Part shown: positions 8,506 to 17,990 of the stretch, piece by piece
How the letters are laid out: each line of letters begins with the position of its first letter
How positions within the stretch are numbered: the stretch's first letter is position 1
NCBI GenBank assembly: GCA_014376435.1
Contig: JACMRL010000019.1
Span: forward strand, 1 to 64,000
DNA length: 64,000 bases
Source: Bdellovibrio sp.
GTDB taxonomy: Bacteria; Bdellovibrionota; Bdellovibrionia; Bdellovibrionales; Bdellovibrionaceae
Direction: 5' to 3'
The notes under the pieces: generated by a model
Seen by the model: the letters and a program-made list of their open reading frames with translations, nothing else
What the model was told of the DNA's origin: nothing
Databases searched by the model: none
Program-made: the position numbers and the translations under genes

Positions 8506-10459
8506 AGTAGTTACGCTTTTTATTGCGGTTTGCTTCCTATGGACTTTACTTATTTTCCGCACAGCGTATCTGCAGTTTTTACCCCACGAAAAATTAAATA
8601 ATTTACAAGCTAAACAGTTTCAGACGGTTATTACATTACCGGCGCGTCGCGGATCAATTTTTGATCGCAACGGTAAAGAGTTAGCGATGTCTTCGCCCGC
8701 CTACTCTTTGTACGCTGATCCGAAAATTATCGAAAATAAAAAACAAGTCGCAAAAAAACTGGCGCAAATGACCGGCGGAAATTACCGCGATATTTATTCT
8801 AAAATTAAAGACGGTTCAAAACGTTTTATCTGGTTAGACCGTATTATTTCGGCTTCAACCGCCGAAGAAATTCGTGAATTAAAAGTTCGTGGTTTAGGTT
8901 TGGTAGAAGAGTGGAAGCGCGTTTACCCAAATGATAGTCTGTTAGCTTCAACGATTGGCTTCGTCGGAAAAGAGGGTCAAGCGTTAGAGGGGATTGAACT
9001 TTTTTACGATCATGTATTAAAAGGTGAAAAGAAAAAAGTAAGCCTGCGCCGAGATGCTCGGGGACGTCCACTGATTCAAGATGGATTATTATTTACCGAA
9101 ACTCCGCAAGGTAAAGAGATGAAATTAACGGTTGATGCCGATCTGCAATACTTCGTTGAATCTGAAATGGCCGCAACGATTAAAAAATATGAAGCCGATG
9201 GTGGGTGGGTCGTTGTACTCGATGCAAAAACTTCTGCGATCCGCGCAATTTCAAGTTTACCAACTTTTGATGCGAATAAGCCGGGTGCCTCAACGTCATT
9301 GGTACGTCGTAATCGTTGCGTCACCGATACCTTCGAGCCGGGCAGTACTTTAAAAACTTTTGTGATTGCCGACGCCATCGAACGAAATGTTGTTAAGCCA
9401 AGTACTAAAATATTTTGCGAAAATGGTTCGTTTCGCTTAGGAAAACGTGTGATTCATGAAGCTGAAAAAGCCCATGCGCAAGGAACGATTTCAGTTACGG
9501 AAGTTTTAGCAGTCTCTTCAAATATCGGAACTTCGAAAATTGCTTTAATGTTAGGTGATCAAAAATTAAAAGATGGTTTAGTTAATTTTGGTTTCGGACA
9601 AAAATTAGGGGTTGATTTGCCGGGTGAAGCAAAAGGAATTACGGTTCCTTTACCATGGAAAGATCATCTAGTTGCGAACGTTTCATTTGGGCAGGGGATT
9701 ACGGTTTCTCCGCTACAAATTGCAAACGCTTATGCGGCCATTGCTAACGGTGGAATCTTAAATCAGCCTTACATTGTTGAAAGTATCACGGATGTTGAAA
9801 CAAACGAAACGACGACGACGCAGCCAAAAGAAATTCGTCGCGTAATTTCGGCGGAAACGGCCGCGCAAATGCGTTTAATGTTAGCCGAAGTGACCGGTGA
9901 TAGAGGTACGGGCCAAGCCGCACGCGTTGCGGGTTATATCGTAGGCGGAAAAACCGGTACGGCACAAAAAATAAAAACGGCTGGCCGCGGGTATATGCAG
10001 GGCGGATACATCGCTAGCTTTTCGGGGTTTATTCCGGCGAATGATCCACAGTTAGTTATTTTTGTAGCGCTTGATCATCCACGCAAAGGTTATTACGGAG
10101 CGCAAGTCGCGGCTCCATTATTTTCTAAGATTGCATCTTATGCAGTTCGCCGCAACGGTGTAGCTCCGGAAATTTTGACGGAGAAAAAACTTTCTAAAGT
10201 GAAGATTGATAGCATGATATTAAAACCACAAGTCGAAGATAAAAAAATTACTTTAGATGATTCAACGCAAACGAGTGAAGCGGTTTTAGCTACGGACACT
10301 CCGCAGTTAAAAGCTTTAACAATGCGTGAAGTTTTAGCGCGGGCCGCAGATCAAAAAATTGAAGTTAAATTTGTCGGCGCGGGGCGAGTTGATTCAACTT
10401 GGCCAGAGGCCGGTGAACAGTTACCAATGGACCGACATATGACCATTTTTTTAAAGTAG
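8495..10459 (+). CDS. ftsI: Septal peptidoglycan transpeptidase FtsI with a PASTA domain
   Basis: FtsI (PBP3) cross-links septal peptidoglycan. This 654-residue protein has an N-terminal membrane anchor (about 5-25) and a dimerisation domain beginning ARRGSIFDRNG. The transpeptidase domain carries the three expected motifs: Ser284-T-L-Lys287, Ser341-Ser-Asn343 and Lys486-Thr-Gly. The last 60-70 residues, after a linker, read as a PASTA domain (TMREVLARAADQ...), a muropeptide or beta-lactam-binding module frequent in FtsI of Gram-positives and delta-proteobacteria. The start is TTG, overlapping ftsL, with AGGA upstream. Confidence 0.95.
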   Translation: MKSKVVTLFIAVCFLWTLLIFRTAYLQFLPHEKLNNLQAKQFQTVITLPARRGSIFDRNGKELAMSSPAYSLYADPKIIENKKQVAKKLAQMTGGNYRDIYSKIKDGSKRFIWLDRIISASTAEEIRELKVRGLGLVEEWKRVYPNDSLLASTIGFVGKEGQALEGIELFYDHVLKGEKKKVSLRRDARGRPLIQDGLLFTETPQGKEMKLTVDADLQYFVESEMAATIKKYEADGGWVVVLDAKTSAIRAISSLPTFDANKPGASTSLVRRNRCVTDTFEPGSTLKTFVIADAIERNVVKPSTKIFCENGSFRLGKRVIHEAEKAHAQGTISVTEVLAVSSNIGTSKIALMLGDQKLKDGLVNFGFGQKLGVDLPGEAKGITVPLPWKDHLVANVSFGQGITVSPLQIANAYAAIANGGILNQPYIVESITDVETNETTTTQPKEIRRVISAETAAQMRLMLAEVTGDRGTGQAARVAGYIVGGKTGTAQKIKTAGRGYMQGGYIASFSGFIPANDPQLVIFVALDHPRKGYYGAQVAAPLFSKIASYAVRRNGVAPEILTEKKLSKVKIDSMILKPQVEDKKITLDDSTQTSEAVLATDTPQLKALTMREVLARAADQKIEVKFVGAGRVDSTWPEAGEQLPMDRHMTIFLK

Positions 10460-10507
10460 ATTAAACTAGTGGATATAAAAGTCGAACAATTTACCTGATA
10501 ACAATCA

Positions 10508-11302
10508 CTAACTGCTAGCGCTTGAGTATTGGCTGAGACAGTAACGCCAATATTTTTTTAACAGCGTAACTAAAATAAAGGGCAGAACGATTCCCCAGGC
10601 AATCATCCAGTACTGAGTCGGTTCAAGTAAAATACGTGCAGGTATTGAAGCCACCATGGCAAAGGGAACTACAAAAATTAAAATAATACGTAAAAATCCC
10701 GAGTAAATTGCATCGGGTCTTAAACCTAAACGAAAAAGTGAAAACCAAACATATTGTAAAAAATCAGCGCGGGTAAAAAGAATTGCCGTGCAGTTTAAGG
10801 CAAAGCGTCCGCAGAAAATGACGGAAAGGCCCGCGGGAACCAAAAAGATCAGCCACAATAATTTAAGCCAATTAAAATCTGGTAACTGCGCTAAGGACCA
10901 AATGCAGCCGGCCGCCGTAATAAAAAAGCATGGAATATGTGAAATCGAAATACGTTGCGAGCTTAGCATAAACATCGAGTCTATTGGCTTCATCAACAGT
11001 AAATCGAGCGTGCCTTTTCGCACGTTATCGTTAAAGGCTAAGAAATTTTGATCCCAGAGTATCATGTAAATCGAATCAACAAATAGAGCTAGAAAAATAA
11101 AGACGCGCATCTGCTGTAAATTCCAATCACCGATAACGTTCGTGTGGCGGTAAAGAACTTCAAATAAAATAAGCTGAGTTGAGTACCAAACAAATTCGGC
11201 AATAATTAAAAATACAAAATTTAAACGGTATTCGATATCAGCGGCAAAGCTAGCTTTAAAAAAGGCCTTATAAATACTAAGGTATTTCAGTAAATTATTC
11301 AC
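10508..11302 (-). CDS. ABC-2 type exporter permease (second subunit)
   Basis: This inner-membrane permease has 264 residues and about six membrane segments, starting with the LNFVFLIIAEFVWYSTQLIL region. It resembles the uncharacterised ABC-2 permeases that occur in pairs next to one ATPase. Its start overlaps the end of the first permease by 4 bases (ATGA). With the next two genes it forms a complete exporter: one ATPase and two unlike permeases. The substrate is unknown. This family has been tied to export of lipids, polysaccharides or drugs, and the sequence does not tell which. The block is on the minus strand within the plus-strand dcw cluster. Confidence 0.85.
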   Translation of the reverse strand: MNNLLKYLSIYKAFFKASFAADIEYRLNFVFLIIAEFVWYSTQLILFEVLYRHTNVIGDWNLQQMRVFIFLALFVDSIYMILWDQNFLAFNDNVRKGTLDLLLMKPIDSMFMLSSQRISISHIPCFFITAAGCIWSLAQLPDFNWLKLLWLIFLVPAGLSVIFCGRFALNCTAILFTRADFLQYVWFSLFRLGLRPDAIYSGFLRIILIFVVPFAMVASIPARILLEPTQYWMIAWGIVLPFILVTLLKKYWRYCLSQYSSASS

Positions 11303-12117
11303 GCGCCGGTTCCCGTATACTGGCGTACGCCGCGTTTCCAGAAAATAATTGAAAATAAGCCCAAAACGGCAATCGCCCAGGTCACATTAAAAAACCCAGT
11401 TTTTAATAACTCAAAATCTCCGCGGCCCGATAAATAAGCTAGCGGAATATAAACGCCCGATGAAAAGGGAAGAAATAAAAATAATTTCTCTAAACTTTTT
11501 GGCATTAAATCGATCGGGACTAATTCGCCACTTAGTAACATCAAAGTTAAATTTTTAAGAATGGTAAATGAGCGAACGCGAGTTAAATAAAAACCTAAAA
11601 TCGAAACTAAAAAACTCATGATGTGTACGAGAACTAAATAATAAGTAACAAGTAATAAAGTAATCGGTAAACGTTCGTAAAAAATCGGAAGTTTAAAATA
11701 AATACTGACGGCCACGGGAACCATCATTGAAAATAAAGTCGTAATCAGTTTGTAGCCGATCATTTGACTTAAGTAATATTCAAAAAAGCTAATCGGGCGG
11801 CTAAGAATTGTATTGATGGAACCCGAAGCCACTTCTTCCGCCATCATCGATTCATACATCCAGCTGATGGTAATGCGGCCCAAAAATGGAGCCCATACGG
11901 CGTAAGCTAAATAGGACTCGCGATTGAACCCGCCGATTTGCGCGTGTTCGGCCGTTTTAAAGATCGCCAACCACAATAGAACTTCGATTCCGACCGTTAA
12001 AATTGGTTGGATAAAAGCATCGATGATAAAATTGAATCTGTACTCGAGATTGGTAACGATTCCCAAATTAGCGAGTGCTAGATTCCTTCGCCAAAAAGCT
12101 GCGAATGACGTCCTCAA
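11299..12117 (-). CDS. ABC-2 type exporter permease (first subunit)
   Basis: This 272-residue integral membrane protein has about six hydrophobic segments and the ABC-2 signature order: a cytoplasmic amphipathic start (FAAFWRRNLALANLG), then NLEYRFNF before the first helix. There are two TTG starts, at 12123 and 12117. GAGG lies six bases before 12117 but touches 12123, so 12117 is chosen. That leaves a 50-base overlap with the end of the ATPase gene, unusually long, which points to tight translational coupling. Confidence 0.85.
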   Translation of the reverse strand: MRTSFAAFWRRNLALANLGIVTNLEYRFNFIIDAFIQPILTVGIEVLLWLAIFKTAEHAQIGGFNRESYLAYAVWAPFLGRITISWMYESMMAEEVASGSINTILSRPISFFEYYLSQMIGYKLITTLFSMMVPVAVSIYFKLPIFYERLPITLLLVTYYLVLVHIMSFLVSILGFYLTRVRSFTILKNLTLMLLSGELVPIDLMPKSLEKLFLFLPFSSGVYIPLAYLSGRGDFELLKTGFFNVTWAIAVLGLFSIIFWKRGVRQYTGTGA

Positions 12118-13009
12118 AATCAACCTCTTCTACTTTGATATCCGCGACTTCCCCGGCGCCGGCCATTTCGGCTAAAACCATGGGAAGCTCTTGTGAATTA
12201 AATAGTTTTTCTTTTTCTTCCGTTGAATTTTTCAAACGGTAGATTAATTTCTTTTTCAAATCGGATGTCGTCATAAAGTGCTCAACAGTTCCGTCGTACA
12301 CGATTTGCCCTTTAGAAATAAGTAGCAACTGGTCCGCTAATTGCGCGATATCATCCATATAGTGCGAAGTTAAAATAATCGCCGGTTGATATTCTTTCAC
12401 GTATCTTTCTAAAAAATCACGAATCGCTGATTGGGCGACGATATCTAAGCCAATCGTGGGCTCATCTAAAAATAAAACTTTAGGGGCATGTAATAATGAA
12501 CCAATAATTTCCATTTTCATACGCTCGCCTAAACTAAGTCGACGAAGCTGTGTATCTAGCACTTGAGTACAATTTAATAAGTGCGCTAATTCATTCACGC
12601 GGGCACGGGCCACATTTGTATCTAGATCATAAATTTTCGTAAGCAAAGAATAACTATCGCGGGGAGTAATATCCCACCACAACTGATTTTTTTGTCCTAA
12701 TAAAATACTGACTTGTTTCAAAAACTCATTGTCGCGATCCCAAGGTTTATAACCTAAGACGGTTGCCGTTCCAGAAGTGGGGTAGATCAGGCCTGATAAA
12801 ATTTTAAGTAAAGTTGTTTTGCCCGCACCATTTGAACCGACCAGGCCCACAATTTTACCGGCTTCAATTTTTAAAGTGGCGTCTTTAAGAGCTACTTTTT
12901 CAATGTATTTACGGTCGTAAAAGCCTTTTAAAGAATTAAGAATTCCTTCTTTTTTAGAATAAGTTTTGTAAACTCGGCCTAAATTTTCGGTCTCAATTAC
13001 AGAACCCAT
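12068..13009 (-). CDS. ABC exporter ATP-binding protein
   Basis: This ATPase of 313 residues powers the two-permease exporter downstream. Walker A is GSNGAGKTT, the signature motif is LSLGERMKMEI, and Walker B is VLFLDEPTIGLD, all in the normal order. The C-terminal 80 residues after the nucleotide-binding domain (about 235-313) form the extra domain seen in the ATPases that work with such permease pairs. The gene begins 4 bases after the esterase stop region on the same strand. I do not know the substrate. Confidence 0.92.
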   Translation of the reverse strand: MGSVIETENLGRVYKTYSKKEGILNSLKGFYDRKYIEKVALKDATLKIEAGKIVGLVGSNGAGKTTLLKILSGLIYPTSGTATVLGYKPWDRDNEFLKQVSILLGQKNQLWWDITPRDSYSLLTKIYDLDTNVARARVNELAHLLNCTQVLDTQLRRLSLGERMKMEIIGSLLHAPKVLFLDEPTIGLDIVAQSAIRDFLERYVKEYQPAIILTSHYMDDIAQLADQLLLISKGQIVYDGTVEHFMTTSDLKKKLIYRLKNSTEEKEKLFNSQELPMVLAEMAGAGEVADIKVEEVDFEDVIRSFLAKESSTR

Positions 13010-13013
13010 ATCA

Positions 13014-13670
13014 CTACAGTCTTTCTTCGATGTAAGTTTTCATTTTCTGAATAACGGGCATCGGAATTTCGTGACCCCCGCGAAATGAAACAAAATTTGT
13101 TTTGACTTTATTGTCTTCAAAAAATTTCTGTAAGCGAATTGATCCTTTGTGTGGAAGAACCTGATCCATTTCACCGTGCGACATCAAAATTGCTGAATCT
13201 TTACGATTACCCACGGAAGCCGTCCATTCAGCTTCACTTAGTAAAGTGCCAGATAAACAAATTAAACCAGCTGGAGTTACCGGAGCTTTTAAAAAAACTT
13301 CCGTGGCTAACATGGCTCCTTGGGAAAATCCGCCGACGATCACATCTTTCCAATCAAACTTCATTGAAGTAAACATTTTCATCGCTTTATCTACGGCGCT
13401 GTTCATTTCAGTTGGGCGGTGCAAAGCCCAATCGCCAGGTAAGCTATTCATTTGTAAATTCCACCAAGCTCGCCCGGTAAAACCCGGACCAATCGGTACG
13501 CTGAGACTTCCATTCGGGAAAAGCCAATTACAGGGTTTTTTAAAATGAAAAGAATCAACCAAACCCGCTAAATCTTGTGCGTCAGCCCCATAGCCATGAA
13601 ACATAACCACCCATTTAGCGTTAGGGTCATTGTACACTTCGATAGCTTGTAGGGGTCCGGCTTGGCGCAT
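13014..13670 (-). CDS. Carboxylesterase/lysophospholipase of the alpha/beta-hydrolase fold
   Basis: This 218-residue cytoplasmic hydrolase (no signal peptide) belongs to the phospholipase/carboxylesterase family. The catalytic serine is Ser116 in GGFSQGAM. The acid is Asp169 in GEMDQVLPH, and His200 in RGGHEIP completes the triad. MFHGYGADAQDL near 23-34 forms the oxyanion hole. It is the first gene of the minus-strand block with the ABC exporter and is separated from the divergent murE by only 43 bases. The natural ester is unknown. Confidence 0.88.
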   Translation of the reverse strand: MRQAGPLQAIEVYNDPNAKWVVMFHGYGADAQDLAGLVDSFHFKKPCNWLFPNGSLSVPIGPGFTGRAWWNLQMNSLPGDWALHRPTEMNSAVDKAMKMFTSMKFDWKDVIVGGFSQGAMLATEVFLKAPVTPAGLICLSGTLLSEAEWTASVGNRKDSAILMSHGEMDQVLPHKGSIRLQKFFEDNKVKTNFVSFRGGHEIPMPVIQKMKTYIEERL

Positions 13671-13713
13671 GGGTTATCTTTCTTGTAAACTTCTGACTGA
13701 AATATTAAGCTGA

Positions 13714-15222
13714 ATGGGCATGAAACTCCATCAGTTATTTTCATTTTTCGATCTGAATGCAGCCCAAGCATCTGCCGACGAGCAGCACAAATCCTTGTTC
13801 GAGCAGGAAGTTACGGGATTGTTTTTCGACGCGCGCTTAGTAACGCCTGGATCAGTCTTTGTGGCAATCAAGGGAAATGAAAAAGATGGCCACCAGTTTA
13901 TCGACGAAGCGATTAAAAATGGCGCGATCGCAGTGGTTGTTGAAAATAAAAGCAAAGTTTTAAACAATGAATCATTTTTAGTGGTTGAAGCCCCGGATAC
14001 GCGTCAATTTTTAGATCTTTTGGCCGCAAGGTTTTACAATTTTCCTTCGCAGGAACTTTTTTGTATTGGTGTTACCGGTACAAACGGTAAAACTTCGATT
14101 ACTTATATATTAGAACACATTTTAAATGCGAATAATAAATTAACTGGAGTCATGGGCACCATTAATCACCGCGTAGGTGAGAAAATATGGAATTCGCAAA
14201 TGACCACCCCAGACCCGGTTACTTTGCAAAGTCGATTGCGTGAATTTAAAAATTTAGGCGCCGTAACTGCCGCGATGGAAGTTTCATCACATGCTTTAGA
14301 GCAAAAGCGTGCCGAGAGTGTACACTTTGATACGGTGATTTTTACGAACTTAACTTTAGACCATCTTGATTATCACAAAACGATGCAAAGCTACTTTCAG
14401 GCTAAACAAAAACTTTTCACGGATCAAATGTGGAGTTCGACTAAAAAACCTAAATTTGCAGTTATTAATATCGACGATTCATATGGTCGCAAATTAAAAG
14501 TGGCTGATGAAGTTGTGACGTGGACGTATGGTCAAAAAGAATCTGATTTTCAATTCAAAATTTTAAAAATGAGTTTTACCGAAACCGAATTTGAACTTAA
14601 AACTCCTTTTGAAATGATGAAGTTAACGGTGCCCCTTAGCGGAATGCATACGATTTATAATATCGTGGCTAGTGCGGTTGCGGCCCTCAGTTGCGGAGTA
14701 CCTTTGGCGCAAAGTTTTCAGTCGCTTAAAGACTTTCGCGGAATACCCGGGCGCTTGCAAATCGTAGATTTAAATAAAGATAAAACCGTTTTTGTTGATT
14801 ATGCCCATACGCCAGATGCCTTGAAGAATGTTTTAAATTCTTTAAATGAAGTTCGTAAGAATTCAAATCTTAAAAATAAAATTATTACCGTATTTGGCTG
14901 CGGTGGTGACCGCGATAAATCAAAGCGTCCGTTAATGGCTAAGATTGCGTGTGAATTAAGTGATCAAGTTTTTATTACTTCTGACAATCCTCGCACGGAA
15001 GACCCCCACGTTATTATAAAAGAGATCGAGCACGGCGTACCAACTGATTTTAAAGATTTTAATATTGAGGTCGATCGCGAAAAAGCAATTCAAGCGGCCA
15101 TTCTTCAGGCCTTTCCCGGAGATGTCATACTAATTGCGGGCAAAGGCCACGAAGATTATCAGATTATCGGAACAGAAAAAAAGTATTTTAGCGATTTTGA
15201 TGTAGCTAGGAAGTATTTATGA
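13714..15222 (+). CDS. murE: UDP-MurNAc-tripeptide synthetase, DAP-adding
   Basis: MurE adds meso-diaminopimelate to UDP-MurNAc-L-Ala-D-Glu with ATP. The 502-residue protein has the Mur-ligase P-loop GVTGTNGKTS, an NLTLDHLDYH stretch in the central domain, and the DNPRTEDP motif that selects meso-DAP over lysine. This shows a Gram-negative-type murein. An ATG at 13720 (MKLHQLF) is an equally possible start; neither has a clear ribosome site. Its end overlaps murF by 4 bases. The gene resumes the dcw cluster after the minus-strand exporter/esterase block. Confidence 0.96.
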   Translation: MGMKLHQLFSFFDLNAAQASADEQHKSLFEQEVTGLFFDARLVTPGSVFVAIKGNEKDGHQFIDEAIKNGAIAVVVENKSKVLNNESFLVVEAPDTRQFLDLLAARFYNFPSQELFCIGVTGTNGKTSITYILEHILNANNKLTGVMGTINHRVGEKIWNSQMTTPDPVTLQSRLREFKNLGAVTAAMEVSSHALEQKRAESVHFDTVIFTNLTLDHLDYHKTMQSYFQAKQKLFTDQMWSSTKKPKFAVINIDDSYGRKLKVADEVVTWTYGQKESDFQFKILKMSFTETEFELKTPFEMMKLTVPLSGMHTIYNIVASAVAALSCGVPLAQSFQSLKDFRGIPGRLQIVDLNKDKTVFVDYAHTPDALKNVLNSLNEVRKNSNLKNKIITVFGCGGDRDKSKRPLMAKIACELSDQVFITSDNPRTEDPHVIIKEIEHGVPTDFKDFNIEVDREKAIQAAILQAFPGDVILIAGKGHEDYQIIGTEKKYFSDFDVARKYL

Positions 15223-16637
15223 AATGGAATTTAAACCAGATTGCTGAATGGACTGAAGGAAAAATTTTATCTTCCGTGGAAACAGATTTTTCTGAAATCG
15301 GTACCGACACCCGACAAGATTTAACCGCACAGATTTTTATCGCTTTAAAAGGTGATCATTACGATGCGCACTTGTATTTAGATCAAGCCGTCGTAAAAGG
15401 AGCCAAAGCTTTAATCGTGCACGAACTTCCGGCGCATTTTGAAAATTTGAAAACAAAAGTATCAATCATTTTAGTTAACGATACTTTAATCGCATTACAA
15501 AAATTTGCTCGCGGATACCGTAAAGCTTTACCCGTTAAAGTTTTAGGAATTACCGGTTCAAATGGAAAAACCACAACCAAAGAATTTACGGCACAAATTT
15601 TAGGTGCTTATCGCAAAACACACTACAGCCACGGAAGCTTCAATAATCATTGGGGCGTACCAATTACTTTACTAAAAATGCCAATGGATACTGAATTTGC
15701 CGTCATCGAGATGGGGATGAATCATGCGGGCGAAATCACCGAACTAGTTAAAATTGCTGAACCAGATGTGGTCGTTTGCACGATGGTGGGAACGGCGCAC
15801 ATCGAGTTTTTCGGAACTCAAAAAAATATTGCTTTGGCCAAAAGCGAAATTTATTTAGAATCAGGTCCGTACACCACGCGTATTTTTAATCAAGATCAAG
15901 AATTAACTTACGACATGATGTATCCGTCATCGCGAAAAAATCCAAACGCACGCATGCTCACTTTTTCTGAAAAAAATAATGAAGCCGACGTTTATTTTAA
16001 AATCGAAGAACTTAATATGCGCGGTATGAAGATTAGCGGCATGATTGGCGGAGAAAAAGGCGAAGCGCAAATTCCCATTTTCGGAAAACACAATTTAACC
16101 AATTTGATGGCCGCGGCCACGATCGCTTACGCGTGTAAATTGAACCCCGAGCAAATTTGGAAGGCTTTGCCGCTTTGTAAAACGGCTTGGGGTAGAAATC
16201 AGTTTATCGAAACTGAAATAGGGGTCGAGATTTTATTTGATGGCTACAATGCAAATCCTGATAGCATGAAAGCATTGCTAGAAAATATCCCGCTGCTAAA
16301 AGCTGCTGGAAATAAAATAGGTGTTTTTGGCCAGATGAAAGAACTAGGAGACTTAGCACCAGTGGCACATGAAGAGTTAGGAAAACTTGCGGCTGAAGCG
16401 GGTTTTAAACAAATCTATTTCATCGGTGAAGATCACCTACATTTTTCTGAAGGTATTACTTCCACTAAATATACGGGCGAAGTTTTTATCAAGCCCGCAT
16501 TTGAAAATACGCTGGGCGAAAAGTTGAAAGCTTCGGTTAAGGCGGGTGACATCGTGGTCATCAAAGGCTCGCGAGGGGCGGGAACTGAACGTTTCGTTGA
16601 GTTCTGCCAACCCAAAAATTGGTCAACGAAGAAGTAA
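15219..16637 (+). CDS. murF: UDP-MurNAc-pentapeptide synthetase
   Basis: MurF joins D-Ala-D-Ala to UDP-MurNAc-tripeptide, completing the cytoplasmic muropeptide. The protein has 472 residues, with P-loop GITGSNGKTT, the SFNNHWGVP segment and the central E-M-G-M-N-H motif typical of MurF. The C-terminal domain has DGYNANPDSM. ATGA overlap with murE couples the two. After its stop the plus-strand murein series is interrupted by the polyketide cassette and queF. Confidence 0.96.
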   Translation: MKWNLNQIAEWTEGKILSSVETDFSEIGTDTRQDLTAQIFIALKGDHYDAHLYLDQAVVKGAKALIVHELPAHFENLKTKVSIILVNDTLIALQKFARGYRKALPVKVLGITGSNGKTTTKEFTAQILGAYRKTHYSHGSFNNHWGVPITLLKMPMDTEFAVIEMGMNHAGEITELVKIAEPDVVVCTMVGTAHIEFFGTQKNIALAKSEIYLESGPYTTRIFNQDQELTYDMMYPSSRKNPNARMLTFSEKNNEADVYFKIEELNMRGMKISGMIGGEKGEAQIPIFGKHNLTNLMAAATIAYACKLNPEQIWKALPLCKTAWGRNQFIETEIGVEILFDGYNANPDSMKALLENIPLLKAAGNKIGVFGQMKELGDLAPVAHEELGKLAAEAGFKQIYFIGEDHLHFSEGITSTKYTGEVFIKPAFENTLGEKLKASVKAGDIVVIKGSRGAGTERFVEFCQPKNWSTKK

Positions 16638-16844
16638 GCCCACCAAACTCGAATCGGCGTCAGAAAACAAAACTATTTACTGTATAGATGTTTTATAGGC
16701 ACTATTTATATAGAGCGAAAGCTTTAAAAATTGCTGTATTGACTACGCATTAGTAGAGATTTTTTATTACTTGTTTTTTATTTTGTAGAAAGAATTTTTG
16801 AAATTTGATTTTTATTAAAACTTTAGTTTGTTATTATACTTTTT
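16638..16844 (+). promoter_or_regulatory. AT-rich gap with a candidate promoter for the polyketide cassette
   Basis: The 207 bases after murF contain no gene. TTGACT at 16739-16744 is a good -35. TTTTAT (16762-16767), 17 bases on, is a weak -10 (4/6). A second -10-like TATACT (16835-16840) sits only 4 bases before the ATG and is probably chance. No strong terminator hairpin is visible after murF, so read-through from the murein operon is also possible. Confidence 0.35.
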
Positions 16845-17990
16845 ATGACAAAAACTGAACAAGAACCGGTTTACCTAAATAATTTTTTTCAAGTTTTACC
16901 TAAAAATAAAATATCACAAAAAGAAATTATCGACTGGACGGCAGAGTGCCATATTCAGGCTGAAAGACTCAATCCAAAATCGACATTTGACGAAAAAGAA
17001 TTAGTAACCCTTAAAAAATTTTTTGATCGTTATGCGGTTAAAGAAAACCAAATTTCGCAACGATATTTTGAATGTAATGATGTTTTTTCAAAAAGTTACT
17101 CAAACGCTGAAATTTACCGAATCGATAAAGAAATACAAAGTGGTACTAATATTTTAGAACGAACTCATTTTTTTGCGGCTCGAGCTTATGAGATATTCAA
17201 AGAAATTTATCAGTCAAATGTAAAACCGGATCATCTTATTCACGTGACTTGCACAGGATATATATCGCCGAGTGCTCCGCAGCGTATCGTGGCCGAAGAC
17301 TTATGGCAAAAAGTGACGGCAGTCACGCACGCTTACCATATGGGCTGTTACGCGGCGTTACCATCGATTCGTTTAGCGCAAGCTCTGGTAACCCAAGGTG
17401 ATACTCGTGTCGATATTGTCCACACAGAAATGTGCGGCCTGCACATGAACCCCCTTGCGCAGACTCCGGAACAAACAATTGTACAAACTTTATTTGCAGA
17501 CGGCCACATGAAGTATTCGGCTTCTCACGAAAAAGTTTCGGGCACAAAAAATCTCAAAATTATCGCTATCCACGAAAAAATAATTGCAGATTCAACCCAA
17601 GATATGAGCTGGGTTCCTGCCCCCTGGGGGATGCAGATGAATTTATCTCGCGAAGTACCGGCTAAAATAAAAGAGCAACTGAAACCATTTTTTTCGGAGC
17701 TCTTAGCTAAAGCTCAACTTAATTTACCGGAAGCGATGAAATCAATTTTTGCGATTCATCCGGGTGGCCCTAAAATTATCGGTTCAGTGCAAGAGGTTTT
17801 AGAATTATCGGATGAGCAAACAAAACAAAGTAAAAAAGTTTTATTTGAACGTGGTAATATGTCTTCAGCAACCCTGCCTCATGTTTGGAATGAGATTTTG
17901 AGCGCAGATCTAGTAAGCGGAACACGTATTATTAGTTTTGCATTCGGTCCGGGTCTAACTTTGTTCGGCTCAGTTTTTGAGGTCTGTTGA
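16845..17990 (+). CDS. Type III polyketide synthase (chalcone synthase family)
   Basis: Type III synthases extend an acyl-CoA starter with malonyl-CoA and cyclise the chain, often into alkylresorcinols or alkylpyrones in bacteria. The 381-residue length is usual. The catalytic triad is intact: Cys168 in HAYHMGCYAALPS, His305 in AIHPGG and Asn338 in RGNMSSAT. The C-terminal FAFGPGLT loop matches the family GFGPG motif. HVTCTGYISPSAPQRI around 133-148 is also typical. No clear ribosome site precedes the ATG. The gene overlaps the next by one base, and all three cassette genes are on the same strand. The starter unit cannot be read from sequence; a long-chain acyl-CoA is plausible. Confidence 0.92.
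   Translation: MTKTEQEPVYLNNFFQVLPKNKISQKEIIDWTAECHIQAERLNPKSTFDEKELVTLKKFFDRYAVKENQISQRYFECNDVFSKSYSNAEIYRIDKEIQSGTNILERTHFFAARAYEIFKEIYQSNVKPDHLIHVTCTGYISPSAPQRIVAEDLWQKVTAVTHAYHMGCYAALPSIRLAQALVTQGDTRVDIVHTEMCGLHMNPLAQTPEQTIVQTLFADGHMKYSASHEKVSGTKNLKIIAIHEKIIADSTQDMSWVPAPWGMQMNLSREVPAKIKEQLKPFFSELLAKAQLNLPEAMKSIFAIHPGGPKIIGSVQEVLELSDEQTKQSKKVLFERGNMSSATLPHVWNEILSADLVSGTRIISFAFGPGLTLFGSVFEVC

Noticed and set aside
10508-13670. The exporter/esterase block as a mobile element
   Set aside because: No transposase, integrase, flanking repeats or tRNA, and codon style is like its neighbours.
16835-16840. TATACT as promoter of the polyketide synthase
   Set aside because: It lies only 4 bases before the ATG and has no -35; a leaderless start cannot be excluded but is not supported.
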